From NCBI RefSeq assembly GCF_013167215.1, contig NZ_JABJWY010000034.1, forward strand, positions 930,001-994,000: DNA of 64,000 bases, in the 5' to 3' direction. This DNA is from Sphingobacterium prati. Its GTDB lineage: Bacteria; Bacteroidota; Bacteroidia; Sphingobacteriales; Sphingobacteriaceae. Made by a program: the position numbers and the translations under genes. Positions within the stretch are counted from its first letter, which is position 1; each line of letters begins with the position of its first letter. The notes beneath the pieces were generated by a model. The model was not told where the DNA came from and made no database searches. It saw only the letters and a program-made list of their open reading frames with translations. Below are positions 17,788 to 26,986 of this stretch, one piece after another.

Positions 17788-18966
17788 ATGAAGGATACCA
17801 TATATTTGGACAACAATGCAACCACCCGGATTTTGGATGAGGTATGGCAGGAAATGACCCCCTATTTCATCCAAAATTATGCCAATGCATCCAGCGTCTA
17901 CCATCAGATGGGAAGGGCAGCAAATGCTGCTGTCCAGCAGGCCAGATCGCAAGTTGCCGAGGCTTTACACTGTAGTCCAAAGGAAATTTTCTTTAATTCC
18001 GGAGCGACAGAAAGTATCAATACGGTACTACGGGGGGTATTTGACAAATATCAGTCGCAGGGGAATCACATCATAACAGCAGCTACAGAACATAAAGCGG
18101 TGCTGAGCTGTTGTGAGCAGTTGAAAAAACAAGGTGGGAAAATCACTTATCTCCCTGTCGACAGGCAGGGCCATATCTCCTTAGCTGATCTTAAAAATGC
18201 GATTACTTCCAAGACCATACTGATCTGCCTGATGGCTGCCAACAACGAGACAGGTGTACTATCTGAGCTTGAAGAGATAGCTGCTATCTGCGCTAAAGAG
18301 GACATTCTATTTTTTTGCGATGCCACACAGGCAATCGGAAAAATTACAATTGATCTGCAGCAGCTCCCCGTCGATCTCTTATGTTTAAGTGCACATAAAA
18401 TGCACGGTCCTAAAGGAGCAGGTGCGTTATATATCCGGCGTAAATCAAAACCCATTCAGCTTACGCCTTTAGTTCTTGGGGGGGGGCAAGAAAATGGCTT
18501 CCGTGGCGGCACCTACAATGTTCCCGCTATCGTCGGGCTGGGAAAAGCGATTTCCAAACTAAGCCCAAAAGCCTATGAGCCTGTTGAGGCATATCGAGAC
18601 CTGCTGGAGGCCGAACTTTCAAAGATTCCTGAAATTATAATACATGGACAAAAGACCCTGCGACTGCCCACAACAAGTTACATTAGTTTCAAACATATAC
18701 TTGCCAGCGAAATTATGACTGCCTGTCCTACATTGGCCTTATCATCCGGTTCTGCCTGTGTCACGGGATCAAGGGAACCGTCCCATGTTTTGCTTGCCAT
18801 GGGTGTATCCAAAGAAGACGCGCTTTCGGCCATTAGATTTAGTTTAAGTGTTCTAACCACGCGTGAGGAAGTGCTGCAATGCGCGCAATTGATTACAGCA
18901 ACGGTGCAAAAAATAAGGGATCAATCTCCCGTATGGCAACTTTACAAGGCGGGTTTGCTCAGTTAA
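17788..18966 (+). CDS. cysteine desulfurase (NifS/IscS-like)
   Basis: PLP enzyme taking sulfur from cysteine for Fe-S clusters and other thio-cofactors. 392 residues: start LDNNATTRILDEV, His102 in TEHKAVL, PLP lysine K204 in LSAHKMHGPKG, and catalytic Cys324 in SSGSACVTGSREPSHVL. The short Cys loop and SSGSAC pattern fit group I NifS/IscS enzymes. An IscA-type gene follows at 19047, supporting Fe-S assembly, although a terminator-free 80-base gap and a separate promoter lie between them. Confidence 0.93.
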   Translation: MKDTIYLDNNATTRILDEVWQEMTPYFIQNYANASSVYHQMGRAANAAVQQARSQVAEALHCSPKEIFFNSGATESINTVLRGVFDKYQSQGNHIITAATEHKAVLSCCEQLKKQGGKITYLPVDRQGHISLADLKNAITSKTILICLMAANNETGVLSELEEIAAICAKEDILFFCDATQAIGKITIDLQQLPVDLLCLSAHKMHGPKGAGALYIRRKSKPIQLTPLVLGGGQENGFRGGTYNVPAIVGLGKAISKLSPKAYEPVEAYRDLLEAELSKIPEIIIHGQKTLRLPTTSYISFKHILASEIMTACPTLALSSGSACVTGSREPSHVLLAMGVSKEDALSAIRFSLSVLTTREEVLQCAQLITATVQKIRDQSPVWQLYKAGLLS

Positions 18967-19018
18967 TTTATGACATTCTAAAAACTTAAGCGCAGGCAAA
19001 ATTTAGCAGGATTGTATG

Positions 19019-19026
19019 TATCTTTG
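19019..19026 (+). promoter_or_regulatory. putative promoter of the IscA-like gene
   Basis: TATCTTTG matches TAnnTTTG, 20 bases before the ATG; no good -33 partner. Confidence 0.4.
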
Positions 19027-19046
19027 TAGTAGACAAAGATACAACT

Positions 19047-19373
19047 ATGATTACAGTTACAGATAAAGCAAAAACTCGTATCGAGGAAATCATGAAGGAT
19101 GAGCAATATGACGGCAATTACTTTGTGCGTGTTGCTGTAGAAAGTGGCGGTTGTTCAGGCTTAAGCTATAAACTGAATTTCGATAATGAGGAAAAGAAGG
19201 GGGATCAGTTTTTCGAAGATAAAGGCGTGAAAATCTGTTTGGATATTAAATCATTCCTTTATCTGGCAGGAACAGAACTTGATTACTCCGATGGGTTGAA
19301 CGGCAAAGGGTTTGAATTTCATAATCCCAATGCAAGCCGGACATGCGCTTGTGGTGAAAGTTTCTCTGTATAG
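19047..19373 (+). CDS. IscA/HesB-type iron-sulfur assembly protein
   Basis: A-type Fe-S carrier, 108 residues. The three conserved cysteines are visible: one in ESGGCSGLSYKL and two in the C-terminal TCACGESFSV (the usual CGC motif here reads CAC). It receives clusters and passes them to target proteins. Lies downstream of the cysteine desulfurase. Confidence 0.95.
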   Translation: MITVTDKAKTRIEEIMKDEQYDGNYFVRVAVESGGCSGLSYKLNFDNEEKKGDQFFEDKGVKICLDIKSFLYLAGTELDYSDGLNGKGFEFHNPNASRTCACGESFSV

Positions 19374-19400
19374 GGAGCCCCATTTAAATAGAACAAAATT

Positions 19401-19430
19401 AGCCTTGAAAATAATTTCAGGGCTTTTTTA
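19401..19430 (+). terminator. terminator of the IscA-like gene
   Basis: AGCCTTGAAA pairs with TTTCAGGGCT (one U-G pair) around ATAA, followed by six T residues. Confidence 0.8.
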
Positions 19431-19585
19431 TTGGACCGACCAGGATTAGTTCTGTTGTCAAATTAATAGTTTTATAATTAAATATTGACCAATCCCTACT
19501 TTCTTATAAAATTTATATTATTTGAACATTTTAATGGATAAATATCAAAAGTAATAACAAAACATATAAACAAATGATATTTTCA

Positions 19586-19593
19586 TATTTTTG
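19586..19593 (+). promoter_or_regulatory. putative promoter of asnA
   Basis: TATTTTTG matches TAnnTTTG about 60 bases upstream of the asnA start. Confidence 0.35.
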
Positions 19594-19653
19594 TATCAAA
19601 TAACTGAAAAAGAAAAATGATGCGATGTACAATGATCCGTACATGGCTTTTCA

Positions 19654-20670
19654 ATGACTCATATGGAGGGAAGAAAACTTTTAAATACCGAGGTTGCTAT
19701 CAGCTTCGTTAAAGATACATTTGTCCAAGAATTAAAGAACAAATTAAATCTGATTCCAATTTCGTCGCCGCTAGTGGTTCTGGATGGTACCGGTTTAAAC
19801 GATGATCTGAATGGCATCGAGCGTCCAGTTTCTTTTCCGATCAAATCTTTAAATGAAAAAAGAGCTGTCGTTGTTCATTCATTGGCAAAATGGAAGAGAG
19901 TCCGCTTAAAAGAGCTTGAAATGTTACCTGGTGAAGGTATTGTCACCGACATGAAAGCCCTTCGTCCAGATGAAGATTACACGCCTATACATTCCATTTA
20001 TGTGGATCAATGGGACTGGGAAAAAGTGATCGCCAAAGATCAGCGTAATTTGGATTTGCTGAAAGCTACCGTACTCAGCATCTACGAATCACTTCGATTT
20101 ACAGAATTACAGGTGGAGCGCAAATACCCACAGATAAAAGCGATTCTTCCGGACACCATTACATTTATCTCCTCAGAAGAATTACTACAAAGATATCCTA
20201 ATTTAAGTGCCAAAGAACGGGAAAATGCTATCACAAAAGAATATGGCGCGGTATTCTTATATGGCATCGGCGGCGCACTGAGTAATGGTGTGGCACATGA
20301 TGGCCGAGCAGCAGATTATGATGATTGGAGTACAGCGAATGATGCTGGTTATCTGGGTTTAAATGGCGATATCCTCGTGTGGAATCCTATTCTAAATTCC
20401 GCATTCGAGCTTTCTTCGATGGGAATCCGTGTCGACAAAAAAGCATTAGCCCATCAGATGGAAATCAGAAACTGCAGCGAAAAGTCCAAACTAACTTTCC
20501 ATAGTATGTTGCTAAACGATGAATTGCCTGAATCGATGGGCGGCGGTATCGGTCAATCACGCGTATGTATGTTTATGCTAAAAAAACAACATATCGGTGA
20601 AGTACAGGTCAGTATCTGGGAAGAAGATAAAAAACAGGCCTTACGCAAACAAGGTATTGATATACTCTAA
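19654..20670 (+). CDS. asnA: aspartate-ammonia ligase (asparagine synthetase A)
   Basis: Makes asparagine from aspartate, ammonia and ATP. 338 residues, a class II aminoacyl-tRNA-synthetase-like fold. Family segments are plain: ISFVKDTF, VVHSLAKWKRVRL, MKALRPDEDYTPIHSIYVDQWDWEK, RAADYDDWST and GGGIGQSRVCMFML. An ATG at 19663 (MEGRKLL) fits family alignments slightly better as the start. Monocistronic, followed by a terminator. Confidence 0.96.
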   Translation: MTHMEGRKLLNTEVAISFVKDTFVQELKNKLNLIPISSPLVVLDGTGLNDDLNGIERPVSFPIKSLNEKRAVVVHSLAKWKRVRLKELEMLPGEGIVTDMKALRPDEDYTPIHSIYVDQWDWEKVIAKDQRNLDLLKATVLSIYESLRFTELQVERKYPQIKAILPDTITFISSEELLQRYPNLSAKERENAITKEYGAVFLYGIGGALSNGVAHDGRAADYDDWSTANDAGYLGLNGDILVWNPILNSAFELSSMGIRVDKKALAHQMEIRNCSEKSKLTFHSMLLNDELPESMGGGIGQSRVCMFMLKKQHIGEVQVSIWEEDKKQALRKQGIDIL

Positions 20671-20743
20671 ATTAATACATCTTAAGTATCGTTATTTGTA
20701 GACTGTTAACAATATTTGTTTACATGAGAGCCTGCGAAATAGA

Positions 20744-20786
20744 CGAAAAAGGTAATCCAGCTAAGGAGATTACCTTTTCGTTTTAA
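20744..20786 (+). terminator. terminator downstream of asnA
   Basis: CGAAAAAGGTAATC pairs with GATTACCTTTTCG (one bulged A), followed by TTTTAATT. Confidence 0.7.
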
Positions 20787-20790
20787 TTCG

Positions 20791-20798
20791 TACTTTTG
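20791..20798 (+). promoter_or_regulatory. putative promoter of the helicase gene
   Basis: TACTTTTG matches TAnnTTTG; the ATG at 20803 follows after four bases, again implying a leaderless transcript. Confidence 0.4.
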
Positions 20799-20802
20799 TG
20801 CC

Positions 20803-22107
20803 ATGCAGCTAGAAGCTATATTAAACAAATTAAGTATTTCATCCCTGAATGAAATGCAACAAAAGGTATTGGACGCCTATCAACAAGATAAAGATCTCAT
20901 CCTACTCTCCCCTACGGGGTCAGGAAAAACATTGGCCTTTTCACTATTAATACTACAACAGCTAAAAGATATTGCCCGTGAAGTACAGGTTTTGGTTTTA
21001 GTGCCTACCCGTGAGCTTGCCTTACAGATTGAACAGGTGATCCGAAAACTATCATCCGGATACAAAGTGACCTGCGCCTATGGCGGACATAGTACCCGGA
21101 TCGAGAAAAATGCTTTCAAAGATGCACCATCTATTCTCATCGGTACCCCCGGTCGAATAAAACAGCATCTTGAAGAAGGAAATTTTGATCCGACACAGAT
21201 CCATACCTTAATACTGGATGAATTTGACAAGTCACTGGAACTTGGATTTCATCAGCAAATGGATTTTATTATTCGGCATATGCCCAAAATAAAGTCGCGC
21301 GTATTGACATCTGCGACAACAATGGAAACGATTCCGGCCTTTACACAGATTCAGGATCCCATTACTGTCGATTTCCTGAAAAATGCAAACAATATCCCAC
21401 GGATCACAATAAAGAAAGTAGTCGCGACCAGCCAAAAGAAACTCGAAGCACTATTAAAACTTATCTGCAAGATCGGCACAAAAAAAATGATTATTTTTTG
21501 CAACCACCGCGATGCTGTAGAGCATATCAGTGAATTATTGGACAATCGCAATATTATTCATGACATTTTTCATGGCGGCCTGGAGCAGCAGGACAGAGAA
21601 CTGGCGCTGCTAAAATTCAGAAACCACTCCAACAATGTCCTGATTACAACAGACCTTGCTGCCCGGGGACTGGATATTCCCGAGGTAGACGCGATCATTC
21701 ATTATCAACTTCCGCACAAGGAAGATGACTTTACCCATCGCAACGGACGGACTGCACGTATGCAGGCCAAAGGTGATGTGTATGTGATATTAAAACCCGA
21801 AGAAAATTATCCCTATATTTCCGCTGATACAGCTGAAGAAGAATTCCCTGATTTTTATGATCTTCCCGAAAACTCTCCTTTTGCGACACTTTATGTCAGC
21901 GCGGGAAGGAAGGACAAAATCAACAAAATTGACATCGTTGGCTTTCTGCTGAATCTGGACGGAATCGAAAAAGACGATATTGGCATTATCGAAGTCAAAG
22001 ACAAAGTCGCCTATATTGCGGTTAAACGCAAACTTGCTTTAACGATCATTAATGCCGCAAACGGACAAAAGGTCAAAGGTCGAAAAGTGAAAGTTGGGAG
22101 AACTTAG
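20803..22107 (+). CDS. DEAD-box RNA helicase with DbpA-type C-terminal domain
   Basis: ATP-dependent RNA helicase of 434 residues. Walker A SPTGSGKT (36-43), motif Ia PTREL, TPGR, motif II DEFD (139-142) in place of DEAD, motif III SAT, and C-terminal helicase motifs DLAARGLDIPEVD and HRNGRTAR. The last 75 residues (GRKDKINKIDIVGFLLNLDG) match the DbpA RNA-binding domain, which in E. coli targets 23S rRNA during 50S assembly. The spelling of motif II is a common variation in this subfamily. Confidence 0.92.
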   Translation: MQLEAILNKLSISSLNEMQQKVLDAYQQDKDLILLSPTGSGKTLAFSLLILQQLKDIAREVQVLVLVPTRELALQIEQVIRKLSSGYKVTCAYGGHSTRIEKNAFKDAPSILIGTPGRIKQHLEEGNFDPTQIHTLILDEFDKSLELGFHQQMDFIIRHMPKIKSRVLTSATTMETIPAFTQIQDPITVDFLKNANNIPRITIKKVVATSQKKLEALLKLICKIGTKKMIIFCNHRDAVEHISELLDNRNIIHDIFHGGLEQQDRELALLKFRNHSNNVLITTDLAARGLDIPEVDAIIHYQLPHKEDDFTHRNGRTARMQAKGDVYVILKPEENYPYISADTAEEEFPDFYDLPENSPFATLYVSAGRKDKINKIDIVGFLLNLDGIEKDDIGIIEVKDKVAYIAVKRKLALTIINAANGQKVKGRKVKVGRT

Positions 22108-22134
22108 AAAGCATAACGACGTGTATCTAGGTAT

Positions 22135-22168
22135 AAAAAAAGAGGTTTACCGGCAAACCTCTTTTTTT
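22135..22168. terminator. bidirectional terminator between helicase and mqnA
   Basis: Fourteen-base arms AAAAAAAGAGGTTT (22135-22148) and its reverse complement (22155-22168) around ACCGGC; serves two convergent genes. Confidence 0.9.
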
Positions 22169-22195
22169 ATTTCTAACGCGCTAAACTTTAATTGA

Positions 22196-22924
22196 TCAAT
22201 CGAGCTCTTTTAAATAGCCTAGATAACGTTGTACAGCTTCCCGTTTTCTATCCGTTAGGTGAAAATCAAGATGTGCCGTTAAATATTTTGTATAGTCAAA
22301 CCCTTCAAATTCGGGTAATCCTTCAATGACATCAGTCGCATGAGCTACACCATAAGCGAGCGCATCATTGAAATCTTTCACAAAAGATTCGGGCAACTTT
22401 TTATTGCTTACCCAGAGTGCAAAGGCAAAAGGCAATCCAGTAAAATCAAACCATTCTTTGCCCAAGTCATAAACATAGGGTACGCTATTCTTTTTACCGA
22501 AGGTGCGGTCACCGATCAGGACATAGGCATCCGGCTCTATTCCGTCCTCTGTAATCAACTGAACCTCTCTCTTCCAGTAATTCTTTAGCAGCACACGGGC
22601 AAGTCCATTAGAAGTACGCGATTGCTTATCCAATTTGAGTGTCTCCACCTCCTTAATAGGCTTATTGGAAAAAATAAACACCGAATCAACAGCTCCCTCG
22701 GTTCCGATACAAAAATCCGTATTGATGTAATATTCAGGGAGACTTAATAGTGCGGCAGTAGGAATAATTCCCATATCTGCATCGTCATCTATTACTTTTT
22801 GTGCGCAGGCACTCGGATAATCGACACTGAGATCAATCTGATCCATAACCTTTGATTTACGTATTCCGTTCAAAAACGGATAAGTGTTTGTGTAAGATAC
22901 GGCTGAAACTCTAATTTTATTCAT
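22196..22924 (-). CDS. mqnA: menaquinone biosynthesis protein MqnA (chorismate dehydratase)
   Basis: First step of the futalosine menaquinone route, converting chorismate to 3-enolpyruvylbenzoate. 242 residues; start NKIRVSAVSYTNTYPFLNGI and ADMGIIPTAALLSLPEY are characteristic, with FTGLPFAFALWV toward the C-terminal half. It overlaps the upstream phosphatase gene by eight bases and lies in one unit with mqnE, so two menaquinone genes flank the phosphatase. Confidence 0.93.
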   Translation of the reverse strand: MNKIRVSAVSYTNTYPFLNGIRKSKVMDQIDLSVDYPSACAQKVIDDDADMGIIPTAALLSLPEYYINTDFCIGTEGAVDSVFIFSNKPIKEVETLKLDKQSRTSNGLARVLLKNYWKREVQLITEDGIEPDAYVLIGDRTFGKKNSVPYVYDLGKEWFDFTGLPFAFALWVSNKKLPESFVKDFNDALAYGVAHATDVIEGLPEFEGFDYTKYLTAHLDFHLTDRKREAVQRYLGYLKELD

Positions 22925-23543
22925 TCATTAATGCTTCTAAGTGATCTGTATTGTAATGATCTATAATTTCAAATTGACCATTATCGTACAGCAATTTATA
23001 TAAAGCAGTATTTGTGTGTGGAAAATCATCCATATATCGGGCATCAATACCTGTCATCAGGCAAAGCATAATACGCAGCGCACGACCATGCATGCAAACA
23101 AGGATATTTTTTTCATTTGTCTGAGCTAACATATGATCCAGTGCAACTTGCTGACGTTGCATCAACGCTTGAGGAGACTCTCCATTTTCAATACTGACAT
23201 CCAATTCTCCGTTGCGCCATGCAGCAACCAATTGTTCAAAGCCAGACAGTAATTCGGGCGTTTGCTCCTTTCCTTCATAGATTCCCCAGCTAATCTCGTC
23301 GAGTCCAACAAGTTGCTCCCAGGGTAAATTCTGGTCGATGAACCCTTTTACGGTCTGATGGGTTCGCAATAATGTAGACGTATATACTTTGTCAAAAGGC
23401 ACTGTATTGTACCGTTCAAAGAAAGCCTGAGCCTGGGCCATGCCTGTTTCATTTAATGGGGAATTAACTCCTCTTCCCTGCACAATGCCTTTTAAATTTA
23501 GATCAGTCTGTCCGTGTCGTATAAAATAAAATGTCTTTTTCAA
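22917..23543 (-). CDS. histidine phosphatase family protein
   Basis: 208-residue phosphatase of the phosphoglycerate-mutase-like superfamily. N-terminal RHGQTDLNLKGIVQGRG carries the catalytic His; the second His lies in VCMHGRALRIMLC, and the acid in ISWGIYEG. Substrate unknown. Its position between mqnA and mqnE, with overlap to mqnA, makes coexpression with menaquinone synthesis very likely, though a role in that pathway is only inferred. Confidence 0.88.
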   Translation of the reverse strand: MKKTFYFIRHGQTDLNLKGIVQGRGVNSPLNETGMAQAQAFFERYNTVPFDKVYTSTLLRTHQTVKGFIDQNLPWEQLVGLDEISWGIYEGKEQTPELLSGFEQLVAAWRNGELDVSIENGESPQALMQRQQVALDHMLAQTNEKNILVCMHGRALRIMLCLMTGIDARYMDDFPHTNTALYKLLYDNGQFEIIDHYNTDHLEALMNE

Positions 23544-23560
23544 AATGGGTATAATCTAAT

Positions 23561-24760
23561 TTATGAGTTCACAACAGGTAGGGCGTAATAACTTTTCTTT
23601 TTGGAGTCTTCGTCGAAGACCACATCATTATAATCAGTTACAACATGATACAATGTGTCCCGTTCGATGGGATGGCGTCCTACCTTCTTTATCAATTCCA
23701 CCACCTCCTGTGTAGTCATTCCGGGTTTCTGTTCCTCCGCACCGGCCATACTATAAATTTTGGTCGTATCGTCCAAGGTGCCGTCGATATCATCTACACC
23801 GAAAGCCAACGATAATTGCGCCGTGTCTCTCGATATCATCGCCCAATAAGCTTTGATATGGTCAAAATTATCCATATAGATCCGTGCAACCGCATAGTTT
23901 CTTAAATCTTCGATCACCGAAACCTCGGAGATGTGTGACATCTGGTTTTCCTTATTCCGAAATTTCAACGGAATAAATGTTTGAAATCCACCCGTTTTGT
24001 CCTGAAGCTGTCTCAAACGTTCCATGTGATCCACCCGATGCCAAAACTGCTCAATGTGACCATATAACATCGTTGCGTTGGTATGCATCCCCAGGCGATG
24101 CGCCTGCTCATGAATGTCCAGCCATTGTTCTGCAGTACATTTGTCGTGCGCAATCTGCTCCCTGATTTCCGGATGAAAAATTTCTGCTCCTCCTCCGGGC
24201 ATTGAGTCCAGACCACAAGACTGCAAATATTTCAGGCCGTCATAATGACTCAACTTCGCTTTCTTGAAAATGTAATAATATTCGACCGGGGTCAGTCCCT
24301 TGATATGCAGTTCCGGTCGGTGCGCTTTGCATCTTTTGAAAAAATCTGCATAAAATTCGAGATTTTGTTTCGGAACCACACCACCTGTAATATGCACTTC
24401 TGTAACAGCTTCATTGTCATATTTTCTCACAATGTCCATCATACCATCAACCTCCATCTCCCAACCTTCGGCGCGTTCTTTGATCAGTCTGGAATAGGAA
24501 CAGAATTTACAGTCATATACACAGACATTGGTCGGCTCAATGTGAAAATTACGATTAAAAAAAGTATGGTCTCCATGACGTTTCTCACGAATGTAATTGG
24601 CTAAGACACCAAGATAACCCAATTCACCTTTTTCATATAAAAGAACTCCTTCATCAAAAGTGATACGCTCCTCTCGCAAAACTTTCTCCGCTATATTTCT
24701 TAACTCAACGTCTAAATTTTTATCGTTGATCAAGAAATTTAATTTATCTAATGCGTTCAT
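23561..24760 (-). CDS. mqnE: aminofutalosine synthase (radical SAM)
   Basis: Radical SAM enzyme joining 3-enolpyruvylbenzoate and SAM to give aminofutalosine. The 4Fe-4S cysteines are in NVCVYDCKFCSYSR (C-x3-C-x2-C, near residues 80-87). GGVVPKQNLEFYADFF and the MLYGHIEQFWHRVDHM region fit MqnE rather than MqnC. I chose the ATG at 24760 (MNALDKLNF); a longer reading from 24784 would overlap a TACATTTG promoter box at 24782-24789 and so is unlikely to be translated. Confidence 0.93.
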   Translation of the reverse strand: MNALDKLNFLINDKNLDVELRNIAEKVLREERITFDEGVLLYEKGELGYLGVLANYIREKRHGDHTFFNRNFHIEPTNVCVYDCKFCSYSRLIKERAEGWEMEVDGMMDIVRKYDNEAVTEVHITGGVVPKQNLEFYADFFKRCKAHRPELHIKGLTPVEYYYIFKKAKLSHYDGLKYLQSCGLDSMPGGGAEIFHPEIREQIAHDKCTAEQWLDIHEQAHRLGMHTNATMLYGHIEQFWHRVDHMERLRQLQDKTGGFQTFIPLKFRNKENQMSHISEVSVIEDLRNYAVARIYMDNFDHIKAYWAMISRDTAQLSLAFGVDDIDGTLDDTTKIYSMAGAEEQKPGMTTQEVVELIKKVGRHPIERDTLYHVVTDYNDVVFDEDSKKKSYYALPVVNS

Positions 24761-24781
24761 TAATGTATCTCCTATCTTAAA

Positions 24782-24789
24782 CAAATGTA
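24782..24789 (-). promoter_or_regulatory. putative promoter of mqnE-phosphatase-mqnA
   Basis: Minus strand TACATTTG matches TAnnTTTG, 21 bases upstream of the preferred mqnE start. Confidence 0.45.
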
Positions 24790-24893
24790 CCGAAAAGGCA
24801 ACAAAAGTTATAATAAAAATGTGATAACACTTATTAAGCTGTGTATTCTTTCCCTGTTATAAAGACCATTAAAACTTTATCAAAACAATATCC

Positions 24894-26717
24894 TTAATCT
24901 GTAAATTGCTGCATCTCAATCAACTTCTTATATAAGCCATCATGTTGCAATAATTCACTATGGCTCCCCGCTTCGACAATCTTTCCGGCTTCGATCACAA
25001 CGATCTTATCCGCATTCTGAATGGTACTTAAACGGTGGGCGATAACGACTGTTGTCCGATTGTCCATCAATTTATAGAGTGAATCCTGTACCAATTTTTC
25101 AGATTCGGTATCCAAAGCCGAAGTTGCCTCATCCAGTAGCATGATCGGTGGATTTTTCAGCACTGCACGTGCGATACAGATCCGCTGTCGTTGTCCACCG
25201 GACAATTTACCCCCTCTGTCGCCAATATTCGTTTGGTACCCATGATCTGTTTTTAGAATAAATTCATGTGCATTGGCGATCTTCGCTGCAGCTTCGATCT
25301 CCTCCTGACTGGCAGACAGGTTAGCAAATGCGATATTATTAAAAATGGTATCGTTAAATAAAATTGATTCCTGATTGACCACACCGATCATATTACGCAA
25401 AGAATCCTGATCCAGCTCTCTTAAATCAATGCCGTCGAAAAGGATCTGACCATCGGTAACATCCATAAACCGAGGGATGAGGTCAACCAATGTTGATTTT
25501 CCTCCTCCAGAAGGACCAACTAAAGCAACTACTTTCCCCTTTTCAATCGTCAGGTCTATTCCCTGAAGGATTTTCTTATCCTTCGTGTAAGCAAAATTCA
25601 CGTCCTTAAAAACAATATTTCGTGCAAAACTTTCAACTTTTTTTGCATTAGGCCTGTCGGTCACTTCACTCCGCTCATCGACCAGTTCCAATACCCTTTC
25701 TCCAGCCGCAAGACCATTATGAATACCACTAAAGGCATCAGTCAATGCTTTTGCAGGACGCATGACCTGTGAAAAAATAGCAATGTAAGCAATAAATGCA
25801 GGGGCGGTCAAACTTTGATCTCCTGAAAGCACCAGATGTCCACCATATAACAAAATGATTGCCACCATGATGACCCCCAATAACTCCGAGACAGGTGAAC
25901 TCATTTGTTGTCGCTTAGCCATGGCACGCCCGATATTAGCGTAGCGTTCATTCTCGTTGTGAAATCTATTTTTGATAAAAGAAACCGCATTAAAGGCTTT
26001 GATGATTTTGACACCTGATAATGCTTCATCCAGATAGGAAATCATGTTTCCATAGGACTCCTGTGCCGAGCGCGCCTGACTTTTCAGATTCTTTACAATC
26101 CGGGCTATAAAAAATGCCGAAATAGGAATTACCAGCAACGAAAAGAAGGTCAGTCTCGCTGAAATATTAAACAGCATCACGATATAAGCGATCAATTGCA
26201 AAGGTTCTTTGAATACCACTTGCAATGTACCTGTGACCGAATACTGCACCACTTGTACATCGGATGCCACCTTTGAGACGATATCCCCTTTGCGTTGCCC
26301 TGTAAAATAGCCAACGTGTAGGTCCATTACATTATCAAATACAGCTCTACGGAGCTTTAACAAGGTATGAATCCGAAAATTCTCCATGATCCGCTGACAG
26401 AAATAGCGGAAAAGATTGCTTATAAATACAGAAATTACAATAACAATACAAACGTACTTTAATGCGCCATAAGCACCCAACTGTTCATTTGCCATACTAG
26501 CATAATAATTAAACCACGCTAAAATATCGGTGTAAGTTTCGGGTTTTATTGCTTCGACAGTAGCTTCGCCTGTATTAAAAAGTGTATGGAGTAATGGAGC
26601 GAGTAATGCTAAATTTAATGTGCTAAAAACAACCGTAATCAACGTGCAGATTACATACGGAATTGCAAATTTCTCAATGGGTTTAGCGAATGATAAGAGC
26701 CTAAAATATGTTTTCAT
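24894..26717 (-). CDS. ABC exporter, ATPase fused to permease (MsbA-like)
   Basis: Half-transporter of 607 residues working as a homodimer in the inner membrane. Six membrane helices in residues 15-330, then the ATPase domain with Walker A GPSGGGKST, signature LSGGQRQRI, Walker B IMLLDEATSALD and H-loop IAHRLST. The overall resemblance is to MsbA/lipid A-core flippases and multidrug exporters; substrate uncertain. Monocistronic; TAAATTTG at 26734-26741 on the minus strand may be its promoter. Confidence 0.93.
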   Translation of the reverse strand: MKTYFRLLSFAKPIEKFAIPYVICTLITVVFSTLNLALLAPLLHTLFNTGEATVEAIKPETYTDILAWFNYYASMANEQLGAYGALKYVCIVIVISVFISNLFRYFCQRIMENFRIHTLLKLRRAVFDNVMDLHVGYFTGQRKGDIVSKVASDVQVVQYSVTGTLQVVFKEPLQLIAYIVMLFNISARLTFFSLLVIPISAFFIARIVKNLKSQARSAQESYGNMISYLDEALSGVKIIKAFNAVSFIKNRFHNENERYANIGRAMAKRQQMSSPVSELLGVIMVAIILLYGGHLVLSGDQSLTAPAFIAYIAIFSQVMRPAKALTDAFSGIHNGLAAGERVLELVDERSEVTDRPNAKKVESFARNIVFKDVNFAYTKDKKILQGIDLTIEKGKVVALVGPSGGGKSTLVDLIPRFMDVTDGQILFDGIDLRELDQDSLRNMIGVVNQESILFNDTIFNNIAFANLSASQEEIEAAAKIANAHEFILKTDHGYQTNIGDRGGKLSGGQRQRICIARAVLKNPPIMLLDEATSALDTESEKLVQDSLYKLMDNRTTVVIAHRLSTIQNADKIVVIEAGKIVEAGSHSELLQHDGLYKKLIEMQQFTD

Positions 26718-26733
26718 TAATTTTGAACTAAGA

Positions 26734-26741
26734 CAAATTTA
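26734..26741 (-). promoter_or_regulatory. putative promoter of the ABC exporter
   Basis: Minus strand TAAATTTG matches TAnnTTTG, 16 bases upstream of the ATG. Confidence 0.4.
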
Positions 26742-26986
26742 TTTTATACAAAAAAGTAATTTGTCGATCTCTCCTCTTCCATTAAGATTTCTTTTAGCGA
26801 GGAAATTGAACAAAAATAACAAATTAATCAAGAAAAGTACGCATGCACTACTTTTCAATAAAATTGTTGCACCTCAATGATAAATGACAAATGGGATACT
26901 CGTTTGAAAAAAAGACAAAAATAGTTACATTTTATAGATAATTCCCTAATTTAGCTTCATTCAAATACCAAATTATTAAAAATAAA

